From Callaeas wilsoni (Eukaryota > Chordata > Aves > Passeriformes > Callaeidae), in the NCBI GenBank assembly GCA_013398955.1, contig VWPU01006248.1, forward strand, positions 58,501-122,500: a DNA stretch of 64,000 nucleotides, written 5' to 3'. This document shows, in pieces, positions 52,801 to 64,000 of the stretch. A program made the translations under genes and the position numbers. Position 1 is the stretch's first letter. Each line of letters begins with the position of its first letter. The notes under the pieces were generated by a model. It did not search any database. It was not told the origin of the DNA and saw only the letters and a program-made list of their open reading frames with translations.

Positions 52801-55800
52801 AGAATGATAATGTGATTCCATAGATCTTGTTAAAACAGTATTCCCTTCATAATGAATAGTTAGAGTGTGGTTTATTTCCTGTTTTTATTATTTATGTAGC
52901 TCTTCCAGTTGTCTTTGAACAGGGGAGACAGATAAAAGTTAAAAGAATGTGTATATATAATTCAAACTTTAGGGATTTTAAATAGAATATCTGGCATGAT
53001 TAGCATTTGGTGTGTATATAAATAGTATGTAAAATATACATATATACATAAATATATGTTTAACTGCCATATTGGGGCTTAGATATAGCTCATCATTTAA
53101 CACTTTAGTATGTCATGTGGGGACTTCAAAATACAGTAGAAAGGATTTTGTGAAAATTATGTTGTAGAAAGTGTGGTGGAGCATACTGGGAAGTTATACA
53201 ATGTGAAAAAGCTTGCTATAAAATGGTTTAAGATATTAAAAAGCCAGATGCTCACAAATCCAACCTGCTAATCCTTTTGGCCAGCTAGATACAACATTAT
53301 GTACTTCATACGTGATACTAGCTTCTAGAAATTTGAGTTTCTTTTCTGTGCTACACTATCATGCTTTCAAAAGTCTACCTTAGCACAAGAGGCATTTGCG
53401 CTCTACAGTAAAAAACCTGAGAATTTTGTAGAGATGCTGAAGTATCCGCAGTGCTGCAGTCATAAATATTTTGTTACATTATTCTTATGGTTCCTCATAA
53501 TTGTCTTTACATCCTCAGTGTATAAAAGGCAAGGAAATGTTAGATACCAAAGAACTAAATCCATTCCCACAGTGTATGTTACTGCAAATATAGATTTTAT
53601 TCAGCCTGAAATCTCCTTCCTTTTAATATTCCATGGACACTGAACTCTAGATGGTTGGAGTGAGTTGAGGGTTGTGCAGATGATTTTTTTCAAAGATCTG
53701 TGTACATAGATTCACTGCTCCCACCAGATTCATTTCCAGAACTCACACATTGTGCTGTTACCTACAAAGTAACAGAGAGAATATAGCTGAGAAATGTTCA
53801 TGTTTTTGCAGCCTAAATTGGAAGATTTGGTTTGACATTATGCAACAACTGGCACTGTGATTTTCTTCAAAACTCATTCATTTAAGGAATTGCTTTAGGA
53901 CATCTTATGTTGGGCAAAATTTAGCAAGAGTGTGGCCTTTGCCATTTTAATGAGTTTGCTGTTCAGAAACTCCCAGTAATGACTGCGTCATCGCCTACTG
54001 ACTACAAACATATAGAGGGACAGATAGATGTGTATATATTCTTCTTTTAAGCAGGCCCTAAAGCTTTACACTTCCCAAAGAAAAAGTAAATAGTCAGCGT
54101 AAACCTCTTCAGCAACTCTACAAACAAGAAGATGCCAACAGCATGTCCTCTTTTCTATTACCTGGGTGTCCTGTCTGTGTTCTCCTTCCATATGTAAATC
54201 CTGCTCTAATTTCTTTGTGTTTGTTGCCACTATTTAAGATTTATATAGGGTTCATAAGGTTTGTAGAAAAAATAAAAATATCCAACTTAATAATCCTTAA
54301 CTGGTCTTTTAATTGAGCCAACCATTCACATTTCTACTTTTCCTCTCCTTAAATATTTTTTTCTAGCCATTGTTATGACTCGTAGCAGAGTCCGAATGCC
54401 CATAATTTAGAAAACTCTTCAGAGAACGTAAGCTTGAGGGTTTTTTACCAGATTGATAAAATTATAATTTTTGTCCTCAGGAGGATTTGCCATGCTTGAG
54501 AATAGTAACTATTCCACTGAAAGAAGCAAAAGTGTAGTGAAAGTTGTGAAATCTCTCACAATTTTAGTGTACCAGTATCAGTGTAATAAGATGGGTCCAG
54601 CATTGAACATTTCATTACAGATTCATGATGTATTCAATTTATAACATTTTTATTATAACTTTTCAGTACTAAAATGCTCTGAAATTTTTTAGAGTAATTT
54701 TGGATCAAAAAATATGGTTTTGAAGAAGTTGAAACATTCTTACATTTTCAAAACAACATTGTAATTATTAGTTTTTCGAGGTTGCATAGTGTCAAAGTCA
54801 GGTTCATCTCAAAGCAAAACTTTTCCTTTGGAATTTCCTTCACTAATATTCTTATAAGAACCTATGGGAAAAATTTTATTTTAAGTGAAAAAAAAGCTGA
54901 ATTGTTCCCAAGCAATATTTTTAACCTTTCAGAATTGCTTGTGAATCGCAGAAGTTGCTTTTCATGCTATTGACTAATGCTCACGTTTTATAGTTCAGAA
55001 CTGGATTGTTTTTCTGCATATTTGGGCAAGAGCAAAACTTTGCTGTAGGACCTGCAAACTTTAGTTATATTTTAGTCTTGTTGTATGAAACACTAGTTTT
55101 GAACATCCTTGAACTTCTCGATGGAAAATAGTTTCTTAGTTATCACTTTAATTTAAAGGCAAGTCTCAGCGTCTTCTTACAGACTTGAAGGGCTGTGGAA
55201 GCTCTGGTAACATGTAGGAGGAGGCACATGATCTTTTCATTAGAGGTACTGTAAACACTGTATATACGTGAACTGTAATAATGTCTTTTGTCTAAAGGAA
55301 AATATTCTGAGTCATGCAGTATTTAAATGAATACGTCTGGGTTTTGGTAAGCCCAGCTCTTGAAACAACCCTCACTCCTGAGGATGGTTCTAGGGGCAGT
55401 TGTTGTTACTGTCAAACCTGGGGGCAAAGCTGTAGCTGCGTTTAGATCACTGATGATTTCAGAGGTGGGTCAGGTGTTTGGGTACAAATGTGCATTTTCT
55501 TATGTTTGTAAGATACAGTCCAGTGTAAAAAAAAAACAACTGATAAAGTTTTAATTGATATGGCAAGAATCCAGTAAGAGAATAGCAGTGGAAAGCATGT
55601 TTTAGCCATTCCATTCCAAAATACATATTTTGTCGGCAAATGGCATTATTTTTTTATCATTAATTATATCTTTGAAAAAAAGGACATATTTTTATACTTG
55701 TATGTACATGTCTACAGATAATAATCGGCTTTAATTGATGCAGAGGAGGTTTGTGTTAAATGTCCAATAATTTTGGGAAATAAGTAAAGTAAGAAAATGC

Positions 55801-56584
55801 TGGAATAGGAGGTGTTGTGGAATTCCCCTTGCTTAAATTTTGTTTAAAAATTTTAGACAAATATATGTCAGAAACAAACCCATTTATTCTGCTTTTGAAG
55901 AGCAAGATTGGGTAGCTCACTTGCCAAGGTGTCTTTGTTCTGCAGTTTGCATAACAATTTTTTATCAAGAAATACTTTTATTTCAGTTTATTTCTTTTAA
56001 TTAAAATTCAAATTACATTGCTATTCAGTGCTTACAACAATTGTGCCTATATGTATATTTAATGAACATCAGTTTGTGAGGTTTTGTTATGAACAATCCA
56101 AATAATGTAACAAAGAAGTTACATCTAGTTTTTTTAGAATAAGTATCTGAATGCCATTACAAAAGTTTCTGTGTAGTTTCTAAAACTAAATAAAAGTGAG
56201 AGCTGAATAGAATTTTACACAGAAAATATTTTTAACAGAAGTCTATGTCTCAAATGTTGCAAAAAGTTCCATACTTATTTCAAATTTGCAGAATGATATA
56301 AGTAATACTGAATTTTCATAGTCTCAAAGCTTTGTGATTAATTTTGTGGCTAGAGAGACAAATAAAAACAAATTCTTCTAAATCTATAATTTTCAGTGAA
56401 ACTATGTTCAGAGAGCTTTGGAAAGTACTGCTTTATTAAATGCTAGGCACTTTCATGAAAAAGAGTTTTGAAAAGATTTAAAAGAAATAAGGACTTAAAA
56501 ACTTACTGCTTTCAAAACTAAGGGAGAGGTGTTTCCACCCACTTCTCCATTTTGGGGCACTGGTTGCTCTCTGAGTTACAGTGA

Positions 56585-56885
56585 GTCAGAGAGTCAAATT
56601 CCTCCCCTGTCAGCCTGAAAGCAGGGAGAAGAGCCAGCTGTCGGGCTGCTCCTGCAGCTGCCGGAGCCGCTGGCACTCGCCAGCCCAGTGCGTACGGGGT
56701 CGGTATTGATCCAAAGCGGAATGGTTGGGAGAAAAGCCTGAGTCTCTGGAGCCTGCTGGTTAGCCGTCAGTCCTGATAAGTGAGACCCTTCAGAGCAGGT
56801 CCCAGCTGTGGTTTCAGGCCCTGCCCAGGTTGTCCCCATTCACTGGGGAAAGGGGAGGTGGGACATGGCCCTGGCCATTGCAGCC
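56585..56885. other. GC- and CpG-rich island in AT-rich intron
   Basis: The line 56641-56700 is 44 G+C of 60, and about nine CpGs fall within 56642-56765. This contrasts sharply with the AT-rich flanks. An AATAAA follows at 56900-56905. Possibilities are an internal promoter or non-coding exon, a solo LTR (GC-rich U3 followed by a polyadenylation signal), or another inserted element. No target-site duplication and no clear LTR ends were found. Confidence 0.55.
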
Positions 56886-57929
56886 TTTAAATGAATTGCA
56901 ATAAACCCCACTTCTGTATCTTTTCAAAGGAGTCAACATTTTCAGTGTAAGAAGTGTCAAAATATTTTCTTTTTTCTTATTTGCTTGCCAGAACTGTTTT
57001 TTTTGGATTCTTTCCTAGCAATAATCATTTTATGTGGTTTACATTAATTCAAACTTAGTGCTTGGTTTGAAATGTGCTGCTACTATTTTTGACTGAAAGG
57101 AGTTGTGCATTCAAATCGTCGTCCCTTGTAGGCCTATTAAAGCTCTTCAGTTCCCTATAAATATTGCATCATAAGAACTTTAAACGTATGCATTCTGTTT
57201 AGTAGTCCTGGATGTGCTATATATGTTTTTTTCTGACAGGCAACGTCCAATATCTAGTAAATCACAGTTCTGATCATCTTTTGAAAAGATAAATAATACT
57301 TTTATAAACATATAATGGCATCCTTAACAAAAATGCATTATTTAATATCAAAAATATTTTTAGGTAGGTTAATGAAGATCAAACAGTGAAATAATCAAAC
57401 TATTATCAGTATACAAGACTGAAAAAAATACGTTGTTAGGTTCTGTCCCGTTTTTATGATTCCTCTTGAGAATGAGTTAGCTCAAATGAAGGTGCTCTGC
57501 CGGTTTTATTTAAAGATCCGTACTTAAAAATGACTAATTTTATTGCATGTATTTTCTGTTTATGTGCCTGTCAGTTTTAAACAGCCTTTTATATGCAAAT
57601 GCAGGATGACAGTTCTATATTCTGTGTCATTTTGTCACTAGAGTTTTTCATGCTATTGGAATAATCTCTTAACAGATATTTATAGATTTTTACTGTTATT
57701 TTGACAAATCAGACATTGTTATTAAAGTTATAAAAGAAAGTATTTCTAATGCTTTTGGCATTAGAAGTTCTAAACTTTTTTTTAAAAATTATGTCTGTTT
57801 TCTGGTTCTATTTTAGTAAACCTTTTACAGAAGTTGTGTCTTTCTAGTTACATTTTTTATGCTAAGAAAAATCTGTTCTTGGAACTTTTCTAGACAGGTG
57901 TATCACTAAAGATCCATCCTTATTGCTCT

Positions 57930-58090
57930 TTCAGTCATTTCATTGTAAGTGACTATAGCCAGCTGTGTATTCCATTAAGTTAATTATTGAATGTCATATG
58001 CTTTACCAATGCTGGCTGTGGCTCCCCTTAGAGACAGATTGTTTGCCTGTAATTATCAAAGCAAACAAACACTGGTTTATTATCTGTAAT
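57930..58090. promoter_or_regulatory. Candidate enhancer with paired inverted forkhead sites around a homeodomain core
   Basis: TTGTTTGC (58039-58046) and its exact reverse complement GCAAACAA (58061-58068) flank TAATTATC. Nearby are TAATTA (57981-57986) and the E-box CATATG (57995-58000). TGTTTGC is a recognised forkhead core. The block ends about 120 bp before the CR1 insertion at 58207. Confidence 0.42.
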
Positions 58091-58206
58091 ATTAGTAGTT
58101 TGGAAAGCTTGTTTCTTTTTTCATAGGTGATATGCTCTCAGTGTAACAAGTTTGGAGGATTTCAGCTGAGTTGTCCATTTCAGTGCATGCCTAAGCAGTG
58201 GCTAAG

Positions 58207-58461
58207 CATAGAATGATTTTGGGTTTGAAGGGACCTTAAAGATTGTCTGGTTCCAACCCCGCTGCCATGGGCAGGGACACCTTCTTCTAGACTAGGTTGC
58301 TCAAAGCCCCATTCAATCTAACCTTTAACACTTCAAGGCTGGGGCATGCACAACCTCTCTGGACAACCTGTTCCAGTGCCTCACCACCTCACATTTAAGA
58401 GTTTTTTCCTAGATCAAAAACTCCCATCTTTCAGTTTAAAGATGTCTTATCACTACATGAA
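58207..58461 (-). mobile_element. CR1 LINE, 5'-truncated 3' end, antisense to FOXP2
   Basis: On the + strand it begins CATAGAATG, the complement of the ATTCTATG octamer that ends CR1 elements, then shows the typical blocks GAAGGGACCTTAAAGAT, GCCATGGGCAGGGACACC, GGTTGCTCAAAGCCCCAT and AACCTGTTCCAGTGCCTCACC, ending near CACTACATG. CR1 is the dominant bird LINE; its copies are mostly 5'-truncated as here. Relative to the family pattern there are many point changes and a short deletion, so the copy is old and dead. It supports the assignment to birds. Confidence 0.92.
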
Positions 58462-59460
58462 GAGAACACTGTAATTTCTAAAGAAACCTTTAAATTTGTT
58501 TCATCCCTAGGTAGCACTTCATATTTTGATAGCAAATGTGTAGACTACAAACAAATTAAAAAACAAAATAAAGTATTTCCATAGTCTTGGAAAAAACCCC
58601 AAAACATTGGTAGGTGGCATAGAAAGTCAGTGAAAGGACAGAGACATTCACCTGTGTCTAATGAAGGAGATGACATTTCAGTAAATGGAAGGTACTTAAA
58701 TATATGCTGCATGTTGGCTGTCTCCCAAGACTGCTGATAGAAGTGTTTCTGGGCAAAGGAGCAGTGTATTGAGGAAACTGCTGCTTTGAGCTGTGTTGTG
58801 AGAGTGGAACTGGGGACTGGCTAAATGCCTGGTGGGAGGTACCAGGATAACAGAAACTTTCAAACAATACCAGCTGCTGAAGCCATGGACAGCTTTCACG
58901 TCTCTCCTTGACAGATATTGTGAAACTATGTTTACCCCAGTTTATCTGCAGTTTTTTCTGTATTCTGTTCTGGATATCTCTGTGTTATTTGAGTTAGTGG
59001 TGTAAATCCTCTGTTGCTTGAGAGCAACACGTAACTCATGGGACAGTGTTTCTGCCGCTATCACCCCAGAACTCTGTGGCTTTTCAAAGGAACTGCCAAG
59101 AAGTCCAAATTCATCTTCCCTAACCTAGGACATTTAATTTTAGGTGGCCTTGTTAGAAGCAAAGTCAGTCTAACCTGTGTCTGCAGTAGAAAATAGAGAC
59201 AGATGTAGACAATGCTGGTTTTACAAGGATGGGACTAGTCAATGGATTTGCACATTGTCTTCTGTTGCCTGCAGAAGGTGCTCAGGGCAATCAGACATAT
59301 CAGTAAGATGCTTAAAATGTTATTGTACAAACCTGGCCCAAGTCATGGTACATAATATGAAATTATTAATGTTAATATTCTAATGAGTTCCCTGTCAGGC
59401 TCGGGTATCTAATAAGAGACAAAGAGAGGGAGCTTTTGCTGTAATAAACTTGTCTGACTG

Positions 59461-59501
59461 AAAGTATTCATGCTAATACCGAAAAAGTATTCATGCTAAT
59501 A
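59461..59501. repeat. Exact 18-bp direct repeat with POU-like sites
   Basis: AAAGTATTCATGCTAATA occurs at 59461-59478 and 59484-59501. Each copy carries ATGCTAAT, a variant of the POU octamer ATGCAAAT, 23 bp apart. Confidence 0.8.
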
Positions 59502-62500
59502 ACCATGTCATTGCACACCAGATCAGATCTGACCACAGTCCTGAAACACTACATTTAATATACAAATAGATGTGTTTGTATGACCAAACAGCAAGACAGA
59601 TAGCAAAAGTAAAATCGGAAATGTCTACTCTGTATATGCACATGGCTGCACTTTCTATAGAACAGAAAAATTTGAAACCATCTTATTCATATAACATATC
59701 TCCATACCATGAAATGCTGCAGTGGTTTCTATTTGGTTAGAGTGTTAAAACACACCTTTGAATTACACACCCAAAAGACATATAAACAAGTACTGACAAA
59801 TTATTCTAAACTGCACTGCACTGTTTTAAAAGTTTTAATTAATGAAAGTCTCTTTTGAAATTGCTTTAGAAAAGTCACGTATAGAAAGGTTCACATAAAT
59901 GTGAAAAAGTACACAGCAGTTCCCTGGGCTGATGAGTGATTTCTTGCCCTAGTTCTGGCATCTCTTGACAGCGTTGGTCACTGTTTCAGTTTTCTTATGC
60001 TGTTTTAATCTGGGGCTGTTCAGTGGGGAACACTAATATTAATGGTTAGAAATGAGTTGGTAGCTGCATCATCTCCTTATTCTCTTTACAACCAGCTTTA
60101 CCCATTCATTGTCTCATTGTACACAAAATTAATTTTCTTGTAGTGAAGAGCTTGAAAGCAGCTTGTTTCTTCTTCTCCAAGAAGCAGATAGATGGGCTAC
60201 AGACCTGCATTTCATGATTGCTGGTATGGCCTCCTTTTATCACAAACTGATGAAAAGAGCCTAAAAGTTGACAGATAAGGGATTTTATTCAACCACCAGA
60301 CAGGGAAATAGGTAATTTGGATTAATCTCAACACTTCTTGAAAGCCTGAGAATTGTCCACATGTTAGCTCCTCTTTGGGCCAAATGACGGTTTTTATTGC
60401 TTGAATTTGACTGAGATCCATCCATTTTACCCAGAGGTAGGAGCAACTAACACCAGTTAATCCCCATGCACTCCTGATGAAGGTACTACAGAGTACTTGT
60501 CAGCCTTGACAGGGTAAATGGAGAACTGTCCTATTAAAGGCAATACTTTGGCTGAGATCAAAAAATGTTTCTTTTACCTCTATCTAAATAATATGCGTAA
60601 GATATGCTACTGATATGCTTCTATACACTATTTTCAATCTTCTGCACCTGCAGCATGTGCCTTTGCTATGGCTGCCAAGATTCAAAGAAGAAAGGGCAGG
60701 ATTTGGAATGGAAATCTTGGGTATGTTGTGTGTGTCCTGGGCAAGGTGGCAGTGATACCCAAATCATTGTGGTCCGGGCGTCCTAAACTGGGGTTTTTAC
60801 ATGTTATGTGCAAAGGTTACAAGAGAGAATAGCTCTATAACCCACATGCTGGCCACAGTTTATGCCTAGAGTATGTTTATGTCAGCTGGAGATAGAAATT
60901 TTTGTCTGCCATTTGGACCGATATAAAGTTATCTGTATTTTGCTGGTGGTGATAGCTATATGTTGTTGTTTAAGAAATGGGGGGCAGAGGGGAATGGCGA
61001 GGGAAAGGAGCAAATCTTTAGACTAGGAAAAATATATTTTCCAATGTTCTTTTTTAGGAAATATTTTCATAATATCTAATTGATCCTAAGATTAGGCACA
61101 GAACATGCTTATGTGCACATTAAGGCATATAGCAGCGTAGACTGCTTTTACATGGGCATTCGCAGCAGCTGGAGAAAGCCCTGGCTCCTCCAATTGATGG
61201 GGAGCCAGGTTTTCTAAGCATCGTGCAAGGGAAAATTGCACTGCCTTTTCCATAACTTTAAGCTCAGGGAAAAGGTGCAGAAGACTAAGGCATAGGAGTG
61301 CACGGAAAAGCATCAAGCCAGATAGATGTGAATATCTGGCAATTATACATATGTCCTTTAGTCGGACTGTGGCTTGGGGACTGTGTAGCTTTGAAAATCA
61401 TACTGCATAGGTGCTGATCATGCATGTTCTAATAATAGCAATCTCCATATTTCCAAAATAGACTCTGATTCATTCTCGTGTTTTTGCACCAGGAATAATG
61501 CTCCATTTTAGTTCCCTGGCTAGCTGGTGAAAAGAGAAGAACACATTTCAATTCAGTATTTCAAATATTCAAGATGCAGTTGAGCTGAATTATTTTTTGA
61601 TTGTATCTGGATTTGTGTTTACTATTTGAAGACTTTTTTTTTGGGGGGAAGTGGAGTTGCCACCATTTTATATCTACAAGTTTCACGCTCCTGAGCTTTA
61701 AGCTGGAAAATGGCAAAAGAATTGTTCTCACGATCTAGGAAAGATGCCGCTCTTGGGTAGTCTCTACTTCCTCTTGAAGCAGAAACTCTTAGAGGGGATC
61801 AGAACAATTATGCATTTTGTGAAGATCTGGAAATACAGATGAGAACCTTCAGCCTGTGCACATTTTACAGCATAAACAAAGTGCAAATGCAGAAAATTTT
61901 AAGGAGGTGGTAATTGAGTTTCTTGGATGGAGTTTGATTTGGTCATGTGAGGAAGGAGTATTTCAATTTGTTTGAATGTATTTTGTTGGAAAATAAGAGT
62001 ATCAAATTAAATTGGTTTAAAATACAATGTGCTATTGCACTTTCTTTAAACTAGTAGAAACCTAAGTCACCCAAGGTCAGCAGTTAGCTGAAATTTTCTA
62101 AATCTGTCTTGTGTCACTGAGAATTGAAACACAGCAACAGTAAAATAATCCCGTCATTAGGACAGTATGCTGATTTTTTCAAATTGTAAGATTAACAAAA
62201 TGTTTTAATTTGTACTATTTGATGTATATACTAAGGACCATCTGCAGGTCTGGTTTGTTCTGGTTTGAAAGCATACAAGATATTCCACTTCAAGAATAAT
62301 TTTAGTGGTTCCAAGTATCTACACCTGGGTAGTTCTTTTCTTCTTCACTTCTGTGGGGTTTGGTCATGCACTGCTGTTTTGTTCTGCTGTCTGAAGGAAA
62401 GGAAGTCTTCTCATAACCAAATGTAACATGTCTTCATGGGGAGGTTCCTTGTGATTCATGGAGAGAAAGCTCTCACACAGAACAATTCAAAATTCAGAAC

Positions 62501-63829
62501 AGAGCTCAATTTATTCAGCTTGAATTGCCATCCAGAAGAGCTTCTCTCTTTCTCTCTTAACTGTATTAATATTATATAGACACTCCTCCTAATTTATACT
62601 GTTAAAGTTACGAGCTATGGTTTGCCTGACTACTGGCTGCATACTCGCTGGCATTGTCTTGTGAGAGGGAAACAGTGCAGATGGATTGGGGGTTTCTGAT
62701 ATCCTAATAGTACAGTACTTCTGGAAAACTAATCTGGTTGGTGAGCCATATAGTCCTTGGGCTTTCTGTAGGTCTTGTAGTTTATTGTGATGGTAATTTT
62801 TTACATGTACTGTAGCTCATTAGAAACTGGACTGAAACTTGAAGTATTATTAGCCATCAAATAGTTTCAGGCATCAGTAATTAATGGGTGTCATTGATCT
62901 GAGGCAAATAGGTATTGTTGCCCTAGAACTTCATACTCCATTACTCACATTTCAAGTCCATAAAGCTTTATATAATGTTTGTTCTTGAAACACTTTTAAA
63001 CTGAGAAATAAATTTAAGGGTTTTTTTAATTCTTGTTCCTGTAGTATTTGAAATGCATGTGTCAATGAGGAGCTGAAGTTTACATTGCTGTATACATGAA
63101 TAAGCTATTACCTTTCATACACATTTGTATGGCAGGGCTGTCAGTGGGGAAAAAGGCAGACTATCTTCAACACAATACAGAGAGGTGTCAGTAGCCTTTG
63201 ATCTTTTTGCTTATCTGGTTTATAGGTTTCTGTGTTTCAAACTTTCAGCATTTGTGTGTCTGTTCATTACTGCTTCTCTGTGGAAAAAGTGGGATACCTC
63301 GGGCAAGTTCACTTCTTCCCAAGGATTCTCACTGCCTCTAAGACTTGAAAGTGCAATTTGCTGTAAAGCAACTAGGTAACAACATAGAATTTGAAATCCA
63401 TTACTCTGTAGTGATAAGGTTTATCCTGAACAACCTTTATGTACACTGACCATGGCTGGGAAAATTATATCACAAAATCAGATTTTTTTTTTCATTCAGT
63501 TATAGTATTATATTCAGTGTAGCAAGAAATGGTTTTGCATGACAGTACACATGTAAATGTCAATGCATATGTCATTTACAGTTATCTGGGTGTTCTGTGA
63601 GATTCACAGTGATCATGTTGGAGAAAACTGTCTCTGTTACACTAAATAAAATGTGCTTAGTAAAAATTGCTAGCAATTTTTTTTCTTGCCATATAATGAC
63701 ATGGCAAGAATACAAAACAAAACTACCAGAAACAAACCATTTCTCAAGCAGTAATATCTACGGGACAAGTGATCTAAATTGGTGGAACAGGGAGAGTTCA
63801 TCACTGCACTGCAAAAGGACTTGAAATAT

Positions 63830-63873
63830 AACCTAAAGGCAAGTGAAATACAACCTAAAGGCAAGTGAAATAC
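63830..63873. repeat. 22-bp exact tandem duplication
   Basis: The unit AACCTAAAGG...GTGAAATAC occurs twice without mismatch (63830-63851, 63852-63873). A degenerate third copy (AAAGGACTTGAAATAT) lies just upstream, suggesting a young minisatellite. Confidence 0.85.
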
Positions 63874-64000
63874 TGATTCCAAGCTTTGAAATAACAGCAA
63901 CAAATTTACCTACAGACAGAAGATGCATGGAAGCAATAAACGAATTATAGAAGTCTTACACACGCAATCTGATTATTCTGACCAGAGTGTTAATTGGATC

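Larger units (their letters stand above)
12490..64000 (+). other. FOXP2: FOXP2 intron downstream of the exon (5' part only)
   Basis: About 51.5 kb with no further exon recognised. I looked for the VPVSVAMMTPQ exon and for the optional 25-residue exon (ELLPETKLCICG...) reported for mammalian FOXP2 and saw neither, so the intron continues past the window. A very large intron here agrees with the mammalian gene structure as I remember it. Apart from the repeats and candidate regulatory blocks listed separately, the sequence is unique AT-rich intron in which I see no structure. Confidence 0.8.

Noticed and set aside
56594..56839. 81-codon frame on the - strand in the GC-rich island
   Set aside because: GC-rich DNA lacks stops by composition; Ser/Thr/Gly/Ala-rich product with no recognised motif. 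Kept only as an island, not a gene.
59390..59460. LTR-like segment ending TAATAAACTTGTCTGACTG
   Set aside because: Only an AATAAA context is suggestive; no matching LTR start, TG...CA ends or target duplication.
60421..60522. Near-inverted repeat TCCATTTTACCC ... GGGTAAATGGA, possible MITE ends
   Set aside because: One-base indel between arms, no target-site duplication and no related copy elsewhere in the window.
62455..62600. Possible antisense LTR (GAGCTCAATTTATTCAGC)
   Set aside because: The reverse-strand AATAAATTGAGCTC is reminiscent of an LTR polyadenylation region, but ends and duplication are missing.
12490..64000. Optional 25-residue FOXP2 exon and the VPVSVAMM exon
   Set aside because: No stretch encoding ELLPETKLC, GHPHNTFA or VPVSVAMMTPQ was recognised. 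A translated search would settle it.
1..64000. General enrichment of forkhead sites TGTTTAC/GTAAACA
   Set aside because: I noted about a dozen isolated cores (for example 2873, 9676, 9838, 10974, 13016, 18601, 33551, 35707, 37612, 55251, 58929). That is about the number expected by chance on both strands of AT-rich DNA this long, so only structured clusters were reported.
1..64000. CRISPR arrays, operons, tRNA or rRNA genes
   Set aside because: None seen; the sequence is vertebrate intron and short tandem repeats here lack regular spacers.

Overview
The window looks like a stretch of bird nuclear genome lying entirely inside one gene, FOXP2. The sequence is AT-rich and almost non-coding. It carries a CR1 LINE 3' end of the avian type (58207-58461). 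Its only convincing coding sequence is one 90-bp internal exon on the + strand at 12400-12489. That exon is bounded by a polypyrimidine-AG acceptor and a CAG|GTTAGT donor. It encodes the [21 protein letters not shown]... segment from the glutamine-rich N-terminal part of the forkhead transcription factor FOXP2. I cannot name the species.

Layout: 1-12399 is the 3' part of the intron before this exon. It holds A/C-rich and CCAA simple repeats near 6.2-6.8 kb and a motif-rich block just upstream of the exon (11.6-12.06 kb). Right at the acceptor sits a tandemly duplicated polypyrimidine module with a competing upstream splice acceptor. From 12490 to the end is the next, very large intron. It contains an old antisense CR1 remnant (about 14 kb), a MIR-like SINE relic (about 34 kb), a probable old CR1 reverse-transcriptase fragment (about 41.2-41.5 kb), the clear CR1 copy at 58.2 kb, several T/G- or A/C-rich tracts, one AT microsatellite and a few short tandem duplications. 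A small CpG-rich patch at 56.58-56.88 kb stands out from the AT-rich background.

Several blocks have the dense homeodomain, POU-octamer and forkhead motif content expected of intronic enhancers: 28.64-28.87, 31.02-31.14, 32.61-32.93, 47.1-47.5 and 57.93-58.09 kb. This fits a large developmental-regulator gene, but conservation was not tested here. Some of the best structures combine inverted or repeated forkhead-type sites (27126-27159, 48299-48332, 58039-58068). This raises the possibility that FOXP2 or its relatives bind their own introns. I found no second gene, RNA gene, CRISPR array or novel coding system; the open reading frames elsewhere look like chance frames in AT-rich intron. The initiator-methionine exon before this one, the exon after it (VPVSVAMMTPQ...) and the optional 25-residue exon known from mammals were not recognised inside the window.
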